Positions 37,896 to 45,230 of a DNA stretch of 64,000 nt are shown here, piece by piece. The position numbers and the translations under genes were made by a program. Source of the stretch: G963677085 sp963677085 (GTDB lineage Bacteria; Planctomycetota; Planctomycetia; Pirellulales; Thermoguttaceae); assembly GCA_963677085.2 (NCBI GenBank), contig CAXXFH010000002.1:1-64000 (forward strand), in the 5' to 3' direction. Position 1 is the stretch's first letter. Every line of letters begins with the position of its first letter. The notes beneath the pieces were generated by a model. That model made no database searches and had not been told where the DNA came from. It worked only from the letters and a program-made list of their open reading frames with translations.

Positions 37896-39169
37896 AGTCG
37901 GCCGGTTTGGCGGGGGCTGTGCCGAGAGATTTCGCCAACTGTACGCAGGTCTTGGCCGGACGTGGGCTGGTTCCGAAGTTCGGGCTGAGTATCCCACGAG
38001 CCCCTTGCGTCCTTGTTGTCGGACCGAAGGAGGAATTGCTCCAACTGCTCAGCGAGCACGGATTCGACGGAATGGCCGAAGCGATCGAGATCCTGATGAA
38101 CGAGGCGATGAAGCTCCAGCGGGCCGACGCCTTGGGGGCGATGCCCTACCAGCGCAGCGAGTCGCGGCGGGGCTATGCCAACGGCTTCAAGCCCAAGACG
38201 GTCAACAGTCGCCTCGGACGCCTGAATCTGAAGGTGCCCCAGACGCGGGACGTCGAGTTCTACCCCTCCGCGCTCGATCGAGGGGAGCGTAGCGAACGGG
38301 CGCTGAAGCTGGCCGTGGCCGAGATGTATGTCCAAGGGGTGTCCACCCGAAAGGTGGCGGAAATCACGAAGGAACTGTGCGGCCTGGACGTGAGCAGCAG
38401 CCAAGCGAGCCGCGCCGCCGGGCTGCTCGACGAAGAACTGGGGGCGTGGCGCAACCGACCATTGGCAAGAACGCCCTATCTTATTTTGGATGCCCGCTAC
38501 GAGAAAGTGCGCCACGGCGGCAGCGTACGCGACTGCGCCGTGCTGATTGCGATCGGAGTGCTCGACAACGGCCGGCGAAGCGTCCTGGGCGTCAGTGTTT
38601 CATTATCCGAAGCGGAAGTCCACTGGCGCGACTTTTTGAAAAGCCTGATCGATCGAGGTCTTCACGGCGTGCAGTTGATCGCCTCCGACGATCACGCGGG
38701 CCTGAAACAAGCCCGCAAGGCCGGCTTTCCTGGGATCGCCTGGCAACGCTGCCAGTTCCACCTCATGCAGAACGCGCTGCACTACGTGCCGAAGGTCTCG
38801 ATGCGTCTGGAAGTCAGTCAAGATCTGCGAAACGTGTTCAATGCGCCGGACCGCCACGAGGTGGATCGGCTGCTGGCGCAACTGGTGAAGAAATACGCGG
38901 ACCGTGCGCCCGATCTTTCGGCTTGGATGGAAACCAACGTGCCCGAAGGGCTTGTGGTTTTCGAGTTGCCCGCGACCCATCAGCGCCGCCTGCGCACCAC
39001 CAACACCCTCGAACGGCTCAATCAAGAGATCAAACGTCGGACTCGCGTCGCGACGCTGTTCCCCAACGAAGCGTCGCTGTTGCGTCTGGTCAGCGCCATC
39101 CTCAGCGAAACCAGCGACGACTGGGAGACGGGCAAAGTCTACCTGACGATGCTGACCAGTGCGTCCTGA
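37880..39169 (+). CDS. IS256-family (mutator-type) transposase
   Basis: The coding frame is complete through the whole catalytic region: YLILDARYEKVRHGGSV (first Asp), LIASDDHAGLKQARK (second Asp), WQRCQFHLMQNALHYVPK, and TTNTLERLNQEIKRRTRVAT (Glu). Family-like sequence begins at about nt 38020 (PKEELLQLLSEHGFDGMAEA). The first 45 or so residues of the open frame may be read-in from flanking DNA, and the true start is unclear: a TTG at 38036 lies only about two bases after GGAGG. I could not define terminal inverted repeats. A 9-bp stem (CCAAGGGGG/CCCCCTTGG) lies downstream near 39219-39247. Confidence 0.8.
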   Translation: MPEAVQSAGLAGAVPRDFANCTQVLAGRGLVPKFGLSIPRAPCVLVVGPKEELLQLLSEHGFDGMAEAIEILMNEAMKLQRADALGAMPYQRSESRRGYANGFKPKTVNSRLGRLNLKVPQTRDVEFYPSALDRGERSERALKLAVAEMYVQGVSTRKVAEITKELCGLDVSSSQASRAAGLLDEELGAWRNRPLARTPYLILDARYEKVRHGGSVRDCAVLIAIGVLDNGRRSVLGVSVSLSEAEVHWRDFLKSLIDRGLHGVQLIASDDHAGLKQARKAGFPGIAWQRCQFHLMQNALHYVPKVSMRLEVSQDLRNVFNAPDRHEVDRLLAQLVKKYADRAPDLSAWMETNVPEGLVVFELPATHQRRLRTTNTLERLNQEIKRRTRVATLFPNEASLLRLVSAILSETSDDWETGKVYLTMLTSAS

Positions 39170-39371
39170 CGATGCCAAACAGCCCTCCAGAAAACGGAAC
39201 ACAGAGAAAGGCTAGCGGGGCTCCAAGGGGGCGGCAATGAGCCCCCTTGGTCTGCGTGAACGCCAATAAATCCGCGGCAAAGCCGCTCCACTTTCTTCCT
39301 AACCAAAGAAAAGAAGGTCAACAGAATTTACAGAACAAGGGTTGCTCGACCACGAAACCGACGCAGAAAAA

Positions 39372-39673
39372 GCTGCGTGCCAAGGATCGACCGCTGGCGA
39401 ATGATTTCGTTTCCGATGAAGCGTTCGACGAGCTATTGGCCGGCTGGTTCGGCAACATCGCCCGGGCGTTGGACCGGGACGAGCCTTTTATATATGGGGT
39501 GGATATGCTAACTGTGCGAACTACCCACCCGTCCTGAAAGCGACTGGCTTGTATTTCTCCCAGGCGCTGATTTGGGACAAGGAACATCCTGTCCTCACTC
39601 GCAAAGACAGGATGGGTAGCCGTGCGGAACGCGTCAGGTTTGCGTGGGGGCGGGGAAAGATGCGACACCTATA
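39372..39673 (+). pseudogene. DNA methylase (DNA modification methyltransferase) fragment, frameshifted
   Basis: The fragment begins with LRAKDRPLANDFVSDEAFDE and LLAGWFGNIARALD. One base appears to be lost near 39474. In the next frame the sequence continues as PGRAFYIWGGYANCANYPPV, then LKATGLYFSQALIWDKEHPV and LTRKDRMG. This is a conserved internal region of phage-type site-specific DNA methylases, which modify adenine or cytosine using S-adenosylmethionine. The N-terminus and the rest of the catalytic domain are missing. It is a remnant with no likely activity. Confidence 0.68.
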
Positions 39674-39704
39674 ACGTGTGGCTCTCGGGCTGGCTGGATC
39701 GTGA

Positions 39705-39974
39705 GCGGAAGTCAGGCCCTGGCAGCCGATTGTCAGCTCTTCATTTGAGGACGGCGTTCTGAAGTGGAAGTATTTTCCTGATCTTCCACTCTTTCCCATA
39801 CCTACCAACGGTGATGAGATAACCACTTACAGACTTGCGGAGTGCCCTCTCAGGGAACAAGGCCTCGGCGGATTGTCCCGAGTCTCGCTTCAAGAGGAAG
39901 CTGATCTTGTCACCGCGATTCGGTGCGAATACTTGCTCGAACGTAAGATCATCTATTGTTTTTGCTGGCTGTAG
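39705..39974 (+). pseudogene. Unidentified C-terminal coding remnant
   Basis: The frame is open for 89 codons after a TGA at 39702-39704, up to a TAG at 39972-39974, with no start codon near its beginning. The translated sequence looks protein-like (VLKWKYFPDLPLFPIPTNGD, RLAECPLREQGLGGLSRVSL, IRCEYLLERKIIYCF), but I do not recognise a family. It ends 9 bp before the IS481-type element, so it may be the tail of a gene whose front was lost during IS rearrangement. Confidence 0.35.
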
Positions 39975-40008
39975 TAGCCACTATTTGACCTGACAGTAAT
40001 TGCCTATT

Positions 40009-41061
40009 TTACGACGCTGTCTGTAAGATCGAATCGAGCATTTTCTCTTCGGCCATATGCTTGGAGTCGTTGAAGGTTTGCAGTGGCGTTTTGCCGTAGC
40101 AGTACCTTCCGCTATGTGGCCTCTCTTGATTGTAGTAGGCGAGCCATTCATCCAGATCGGCCTGCAACTCTTCGAGCGTTTGGTAAATCTTCTTTCGGAA
40201 AGCGATCTGGTAAAACTCTTGGAGAATCGTCTTGTGGAAACGCTCGCAGATTCCGTTGGTTTGCGGGCTCTTGGCTTTCGTCTTCGTGTGATCGATATTC
40301 TCGATCGCCAAGAATAGCTGGTATTCGTGGTGCTCTCGGTTCCCGCAATACTCGGTGCCACGGTCAGTGAGGATTCGCAGTAGCGGAATCTCCTGCTCGT
40401 CGAAGAACGGCACCACTCGGTCGTTGAGCATGTCGGCGGCCACCAAAGCGTTCTTACGGTCGTAGAGCTTGGCGAAGGCCACTCGGGTGTAGGTGTCGAT
40501 GAAGGTCTGCTGATAGATGCGTCCCACGCCCTTCAACGTGCCGACATAGAAGGTGTCCTGGGCTCCAAGATAACCAGGATGCTCCGTTTCGATCTGTCCG
40601 TGGGCTTCCTTCTCTTGCTTGGCACGTTCCAGGGCGGCGAGTTGGTCTTCGGTCAACACAATGCCTTCCTGGGCGACCTTGGCCTCCAGCGCCTTGAGAC
40701 GCTTTTTGAAGACCTCCAGGTCGTGCCGGAGCCAGACGCTTCGCACTCCGCCAGGCGAGATGAACATGCTTCGCTTGCGAAGCTCGTTGCTCACTCGGAC
40801 CTGGCCCCAGGCGGGCTGGTCGATGGCGAGTTGGACAACGGCCTCCTCGATCTGGGGCTCTACCCGGTTCTTGACGATCGGCTTCTTCTTCGAGATGTCT
40901 GCCAGGGCAGCCTCGCCGCCCGTTTCGTGAAGCTCCTTGTAGCGATAGAAACTGTCCCGGCTGTATCCGAGGATCTTGCAGGCTTGCGAGACGTTACCAA
41001 GTTGCTTGGCCAGTTCGAGCAATCCGAGACGGTTCTTGATGATCTTCTGATCCTTGGTCAT
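40009..41061 (-). CDS. Integrase-core (IS481-type) transposase
   Basis: The 350-residue protein has an N-terminal HTH (LGNVSQACKILGYSRDSFYR), an adjoining charged linker and an rve DDE core: QDTFYVGTLKGVGRIYQQTF with FIDTYTRVAFAKLYD, RILTDRGTEYCG (second Asp), and SPQTNGICERFHKTILQEFY (Glu). The end is WLAYYNQERPHSGRYCYGKT, a normal integrase finish. ATG 41061 is chosen because AAGGAGTG precedes it; an upstream in-frame start would read through the hairpin. It appears intact. Confidence 0.85.
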   Translation of the reverse strand: MTKDQKIIKNRLGLLELAKQLGNVSQACKILGYSRDSFYRYKELHETGGEAALADISKKKPIVKNRVEPQIEEAVVQLAIDQPAWGQVRVSNELRKRSMFISPGGVRSVWLRHDLEVFKKRLKALEAKVAQEGIVLTEDQLAALERAKQEKEAHGQIETEHPGYLGAQDTFYVGTLKGVGRIYQQTFIDTYTRVAFAKLYDRKNALVAADMLNDRVVPFFDEQEIPLLRILTDRGTEYCGNREHHEYQLFLAIENIDHTKTKAKSPQTNGICERFHKTILQEFYQIAFRKKIYQTLEELQADLDEWLAYYNQERPHSGRYCYGKTPLQTFNDSKHMAEEKMLDSILQTAS

Positions 41062-41090
41062 CGCTGACACTCCTTGTCGTTCGATGGACT

Positions 41091-41155
41091 CTCTTTTGGG
41101 GCAAGCTCCGTTACGGCTCGCTGCGCTCGCCTTCACTCCGCTTGCCCCAAAAGAG
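41091..41155 (-). repeat. 15-bp inverted repeat upstream of the IS481-type transposase
   Basis: CTCTTTTGGGGCAAG (41091-41105) pairs perfectly with CTTGCCCCAAAAGAG (41141-41155) around a 35-base loop. It lies about 30 bases before the transposase start, where it could terminate or hide read-in transcripts. Confidence 0.7.
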
Positions 41156-41199
41156 TATAGCCACTATCCTTTGTTGAGTGTCAGATCAAATCGTAACTC

Positions 41200-41556
41200 T
41201 TACAAATTAACCCTAGCGGCCCCAGCGGGGCCTTCCCTACGCTCTCGGCCCCTTCGGAGGGGCCTTCCTAAAACCACGGCCTCTGGCCGTGGTCGTTTAT
41301 TATTCTGGATGTTTGAATAGAAGCCATTGACGACCGCGAATGATGGAAGCGTTTCCCATGGCTTGTCATCGAAATTAAGCCAGGTTTGGTTAAATAGTAT
41401 CACGATGGCACCAATTACCTCGACGATGAGGACGTAAAAGAGCTTCTTGAGAAACTCGGGCTTGATCTTCAACTTTCCAATCATCGCGAGAATCGTGACG
41501 ATGGCTGTCGTCACGAAAATCGCCCAGAATGTCCAGAATAGAACGTCTTTGATCAT
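41200..41556 (-). CDS. Small two-helix membrane protein, probably truncated
   Basis: The 118-residue frame begins MIKDVLFWTFWAIFVTTAIV and has a second hydrophobic helix (FYVLIVEVIGAIVILFNQTW), then a short soluble part (DDKPWETLPSFAVVNG). The final 35 residues are basic and are encoded by GC-rich hairpins, so the natural protein is either shorter or has lost its C-terminal domain. Two-helix N-termini of this look occur fused to soluble effector domains; a defence-related origin is only a guess. It lies between an IS481-type element and an IS630 fragment. Confidence 0.5.
   Translation of the reverse strand: MIKDVLFWTFWAIFVTTAIVTILAMIGKLKIKPEFLKKLFYVLIVEVIGAIVILFNQTWLNFDDKPWETLPSFAVVNGFYSNIQNNKRPRPEAVVLGRPLRRGRERREGPAGAARVNL
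41218..41292. repeat. Three consecutive GC-rich hairpins
   Basis: Three perfect stems lie in a row: GGCCCC-AGC-GGGGCC (41218-41232), GGCCCCT-TCGG-AGGGGCC (41247-41264) and CCACGGCC-TCT-GGCCGTGG (41274-41292). The cluster resembles a REP/BIME-type intergenic palindrome set. It overlaps the 3' end of a small membrane protein frame and may act as an mRNA end structure. Confidence 0.65.
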
Positions 41557-41697
41557 GTTGCGCTGTGTTTTCCTGAGCCAATGATTGAACTGAGCCGCGT
41601 GCGGGCCAATCGCACATCGCTTGGACCATCATGCCGCGGTTACACGGTCACCGCACCTAGACGAATTACGGCCCGAGCACGTTGGCTCTAGCGACTA

Positions 41698-42262
41698 GTA
41701 CGTCATCCAGCAAGTTTCTTCCGGTATAGTTCCGGGAACACTCGGCGGGCGTCGTTGTTATTGAAGGTCCAGTCGATTATGGCTTTGCGGCGATTTCGGT
41801 CGCGGGCCCAAGTCGCCGCATGACGTTGAACTTCTTCGATTGTAGGAATCCGTCGCCCGAGGCATTGCTTGGTCAACACGGAGATTTCAATTTCTGCCAT
41901 GTTCAGCCAACTGGCGTGCTTGGGTGTGTAGTGCCATACGATGCGTCGCAGAGATTGCTTCGCTTTCGTGGCGTCAAACGTTTCGATGAGGGACTTTTCG
42001 TTGTGCGTGTTGAGGTTGTCGAGAACCAAATGAATCCGACGAGCCTTGGGATAACGCTGAAGCAGATCACGCACGAATCGTGCGAAATCGGCCCGTTTGC
42101 GATGACGCCGAGCCTGGACGAAGCGTTTGCCACCTTTCGGCTCAACGGCGACAAAGATACTGCACGTGCCGCAACGACGATACTCGTAGTCCTGCTTAGC
42201 CGCCTTGCCTGGTACGGCAGGCTTGAAGGGACACGTATCGTCCAGGAGTTGATACGGCTGCC
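41698..42262 (-). mobile_element. Truncated second copy of IS630 element A
   Basis: This is the 3' half of the element at 1594-2753, inverted. It keeps the right terminal repeat (41698 inward) with TA at 41696-41697. I noticed only one clear base difference from the full copy (Asn to Lys). It encodes the transposase C-terminus from QPYQLLDDTCPF to the end, including VLDNLNTHNEK and HASWLNMAEIEIS, but lacks the HTH and the first catalytic Asp. The match ends at 42261-42262, directly at the left tip of the ISAs1-type element. It is non-autonomous. Confidence 0.85.
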
Positions 42263-43542
42263 CAGGAGAAATGCAAAGTCTATTTTGCCAACCAAGGGGC
42301 GGGCTGGGTCGTAGAAACGGAAGGCCGTGGCGGAGTTGCGGCGGGAGTTTCCTACGTTTCAAGGAGGGCCGTATCGTGGTCGCATCGTCGTTGAGTCAGT
42401 TGGAGGCGGTATTCTCAAAGGTTTCGGATCCACGCGACCCCAGGGGGGTGAGGCATCCGTTCTCCGGCATCGTTTCCTTGGTGTTTCTCGGCTTGTTGGG
42501 GCGGATTACCGAGATGGCCGTGGTGGTACGTTGGGCGAATGCGAATTGGGAGGAACTCAAGGAACCACGGGGATTTACACGCGACAAATCCCCGTGCGGC
42601 TCGACCATTTCCAGGGCATTGGCCGGGCTCAGTCTGGACGAGTTTCGCGAGGCGTTCGCCCTATGGCTGAACACGGCCCTGGCCGATCAGGAGGGCCGTT
42701 GGGCTGCGGCGGTCGACGGCAAGATGTGTCGCCAAGGACTTGGCGCCGATGGCTCGCCCGTGCAGATGCTCAATGTTTTCCTGCAACGGGTCAAGTTGAC
42801 GCTGGACCAATGGTCGATCGGCGGCGACAAAACCAACGAGCCTGGGAGTCTCAAAGTGCATCTGGCTGAGTTGCTCGAGGCCTATCCTGCCCTGCAACTG
42901 CTCACCGGCGATGCGATCTACGCCCAGCGGCCGTTGCTCGAACTTCTCCAAGCCCACGGCTGCGACTACCTGTTCCAAGTCAAGGCGAACCAGCCCGACA
43001 TGCTGGACGCCTTGGAAACCTGCTTTTTCCAGGAGACGGCCACCGAGCCGGCCCATGAAGTCACCGAAAAAAGGGGCTGAATCGGGAAACGCGTCGGCTT
43101 TGGATCAACCTCGACGACGCCGAGCATATCCGCGAGCATCTGAACGTTCCCGGCTGCCGGATCGGCATTCGGGTTGATCGCTTAGTGCGCTCGGCGGAGG
43201 GCACGCTCCTTTCCTGCGAAAGCCGGTACTTCATCACCAGTCTGGAGCCCGATTCGGTCACGCCGCGTGAACTCCAGGCCACCATTCGTGACCACTGGCA
43301 GGTGGAAAACTGCCTTCATTTCGTCAAGGACCGCTGGTGGGACGAAGATCGCCACTACACCAAGCGGCCCGGCCTGGCCGAGGCGTTCGCGTCGCTGACC
43401 AACGCCGCTCTGGCCGTCCTCCGCCTGATCCACCCTCCAGGCGAACCCCTTCGGGCAACCGCCGAACGAATCCAATGGCGGCCCCGCTCCACCCTCTCCC
43501 GCCTCGGATTCAACCCGCCCAGGTGACTTTGCATTTCTCCTG
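42263..43542 (+). mobile_element. ISAs1-family insertion sequence
   Basis: The element is 1280 bp with 17-bp perfect inverted repeats, CAGGAGAAATGCAAAGT at 42263-42279 and its complement at 43526-43542. It contains one transposase gene in two frames. The flanks (ending CGGCTGCC on the left, starting CAGAATCA on the right) show no 8-10 bp duplication. That fits a deletion beside the element after insertion. Confidence 0.85.
42376..43526 (+). pseudogene. ISAs1-family transposase with a frameshift
   Basis: The gene starts at GTG 42376 after AAGGAGGG. The first frame reads LSQLEAVFSKVSDPRDPRGV (DDE_Tnp_1-associated N-terminus), WAAAVDGKMCRQ (first Asp), LLTGDAIYAQRPLLELLQAH (second Asp) and CDYLFQVKANQP, and stops with EKRG at 43078-43080. 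One frame away the protein continues as LNRETRRLWINLDDAEHIRE, then ATIRDHWQVENCLHFVKDRW with the catalytic Glu, and runs to 43526. The switch lies at an A6G4 run (about 43070-43079). Family members are normally one frame, so a lost base is likely. Slippage at the A run could still make some full-length product. Confidence 0.78.
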
Positions 43543-43634
43543 CAGAATCAGCGAGCAAGGGTAATGAGCGCTGCACTTTCAAAACGGCGAAATGCACCCG
43601 ATCAGCGCTGCACTTTCAGACCGGCGTTTAGAAC
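43543..43634. repeat. IS21-like end repeat, copy 1
   Basis: This stretch of about 90 bp is roughly 93% identical to 44438-44529 in the same orientation. Each copy contains two short direct repeats, GCGCTGCACTTTCAAAACGG and GCGCTGCACTTTCAGACCGG, an arrangement like the multiple terminal repeats of IS21 elements. The ISAs1 element abuts its left edge. Confidence 0.6.
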
Positions 43635-44173
43635 GTAGCCCAACTCGTCGAGGATCAACAGATCGAGTTTCGCGAGGTGGTTCTTCATCCGCAAGAGTTG
43701 CCGTTCCTCGCGGGCTTCCATCAATTGCGTGATCAACTCGGTGACGCGATGGAAGTGGACCTTCTTGCCTTGCCCACACGCGGCGATTCCCAAGGCGGTG
43801 GCCAGATGCGTCTTGCCCGTGCCGGGGTGGCCGATCAGGATCACCGACTCCCGCTTCTCGATGTATTGCCCGCGCATCAGCTCGCGGACCGGTACGCGGA
43901 CCAGTACCCGATTGATCGTCGGCTGGGCCTCGAACTTGAAATCGTCGAGCGTTTTGTAGTTGGGGAACTGGGCCGCCTTCAGACGCCGGTCGGCCGCCGC
44001 TCACGGTCGATCAGTTCTTGTTCGCAGAGTTGAAGCAGGAAGCCGAGATGGTCGACGTTTTCCTTCGCACAGCGTGCCGCGATCTTTTCGCACGCCTCGT
44101 GCATGGTCGGCATCTTGAGTGCTTTCAGATGGTGTTTCAGCAGCACCGTGCTGTTGGTTTCGAGTTGCTTCAT
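43602..44173 (-). pseudogene. istB-like transposition ATPase, frameshifted and truncated
   Basis: From ATG 44173 the sequence reads MKQLETNSTVLLKHHLKALK and LLQLCEQELIDRERR. A one-base loss near 43980 shifts the frame, which continues as LKAAQFPNYKTLDDFEFEAQ, then the Walker A GHPGTGKTHLATALG, and Walker B LDLLILDELGYV. The last third of IstB is missing: the frame runs straight into the IS21-like end repeat (NAGLKVQR, stop 43602). IstB is the AAA+ helper ATPase of IS21 transposition. This copy cannot be functional. Its start overlaps an upstream stop in an ATGA, as in istA-istB pairs. Confidence 0.75.
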
Positions 44174-44370
44174 GATGGCTTCTCCTGGTGCCGGATGAGA
44201 TCGCAGTAGGGAGAGATCCGGGGTTCGGGGATGCTGTGGTCTTGCAGGTGCGGTCTGCCGTCGAGTCGGAACAGCGTGGCGGGCGACTCGCGGCCTTGCT
44301 GTAGAAGAATCCGTATCACATCGATGGTCATCGCTCCGATTCTCGTCCATTTCGCCATGTCGGTAATCAC
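44170..44370 (-). pseudogene. Possible C-terminal tail of an istA-type transposase
   Basis: A 66-codon frame (IDVIRILLQQGRESPATLFR ... IRHQEKPS) ends in a TGA overlapping the istB start codon, the usual istA-istB junction. I do not recognise an IstA core, so the assignment rests on this coupling. The 5' side is replaced by other sequence. Confidence 0.4.
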
Positions 44371-44437
44371 TCATTTCCCTCGCGATCCTAAGCATCGTGC
44401 GACCTGCATCGATCATTCGATAAATGTAAGTCTTGCT

Positions 44438-44529
44438 CAGAAACAGCGAGCAAGGTAATGAGCGCTGCACTTTCAAAACGGCGAAATACACCCAAGCAGC
44501 GCTGCACTTCCAGACCGGCGTTTACAACG
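44438..44529. repeat. IS21-like end repeat, copy 2
   Basis: This is the second copy of the roughly 90-bp end sequence at 43543-43634, also with two internal GCGCTGCACTT repeats. It lies in direct, not inverted, orientation to copy 1. Its inner side runs directly into the remnant HTH gene at 44530. Confidence 0.6.
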
Positions 44530-44990
44530 ACATCGCCGATGCCGTCCGCCGCCTCCGCCGTAGAATCGAGAAGGTCTTGCTGGAACGGGCCAACGCCCAG
44601 TGCGGCCGCCAGGACGTGAGCACCAATGACCGCAAGTATGGCTACTGCCTTTCACCAAAGAACACCGCGTGTGACCCCAATGACGTTAGAAATGACCCCG
44701 ATCACGACGGCAATGACGTTAGAAATGACGTCAATCATGACGTTACAAACGGGCAGAATGACCCCAGAAACTCACCGCGTGACGTCAAAAACCTGAGTGC
44801 CCGGCAGCAGTGGATCCTGGACGAACTTGGCGTCCGCGGGGCGATGCAGAAAGACGAGCTCCTGCACGGTTACCAGGGGCAATTTTGCCTTTCGAAGACC
44901 ACCTTAGAACGAGATCTGAAGACCCTGCGAAGCCGCAACCTGATCCGTTTCGAGGGGGGAAAAAGGACCGGCCGCTGGCGACCCCTATGA
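44530..44990 (+). pseudogene. C-terminal part of an HTH protein fused to an IS21-like end
   Basis: The frame opens in the IS end (in-frame ATG at 44433) but protein-like sequence starts near 44527: VYNDIADAVRRLRRRIEKVL. An Asp/Asn-rich stretch with repeated NDVRND units follows (DNA repeat of 18 bp at 44679 and 44712). The end is a winged-helix-like domain (LSARQQWILDELGVRGAMQK, KTTLERDLKTLRSRNLIRFE). The C-terminus resembles HTH domains that end ATP-binding or Fic-type regulators; the original N-terminus is gone. It may be a DNA-binding fragment, or not expressed. Confidence 0.5.
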
Positions 44991-45126
44991 ACCGTTACGT
45001 GACAAGCAACGCGCAAGTTGGGCAGCCCGAACGACATGCGGCTGCGGCGCCTGGAAGAGTGGTGTGAACAACTCAAACATCTCCACGCCAACCGGTTTCA
45101 ACGAACGATAGTCGCCCCGACATTGT

Positions 45127-45164
45127 AAAGCCCGTCGTAACAACATGTTACGGCGGGCTTTTTT
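45127..45164 (+). terminator. Rho-independent terminator
   Basis: AAAGCCCGTCGTAAC, a five-base loop and GTTACGGCGGGCTTT form a long stem with one mismatch, followed by a run of Ts. It lies downstream of the plus-strand HTH remnant and faces the sulfatase gene's end, so it may also act weakly in the other direction. Confidence 0.85.
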
Positions 45165-45230
45165 GTTGGCCGGGAGTGTGCGTTTAGGAGTCTGGGGTTG
45201 GTCGTGGGACCACAGGCTCGGCGAAAGCCG

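Larger units (their letters stand above)
39984..41190 (-). mobile_element. IS481-type insertion sequence
   Basis: The ends share the short inverted repeat TTTGAYCTGACA (39984-39995, and 41179-41190 on the other strand), about 1.2 kb apart. Between them is one complete integrase-type transposase and, upstream of it, a strong hairpin. The outer edges are uncertain by a few bases and no target duplication was recognised. Confidence 0.6.

Noticed and set aside
37439..38515. A 358-codon minus-strand frame
   Set aside because: Most of it is antisense to the IS256-type transposase. Only its last part coincides with the decayed Hint domain, which is reported separately as a pseudogene.
39219..39247. 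CCAAGGGGG/CCCCCTTGG stem after the IS256-type transposase considered as a terminator
   Set aside because: The stem is only 9 bp with a 10-base loop and no T run follows, so termination is not supported.
44679..44729. Short tandem repeat considered as a CRISPR or VNTR
   Set aside because: The two 18-bp units are 33 bp apart, lie in a coding frame and encode NDVRND repeats. There are too few units and no spacers, so it is a protein-level repeat.
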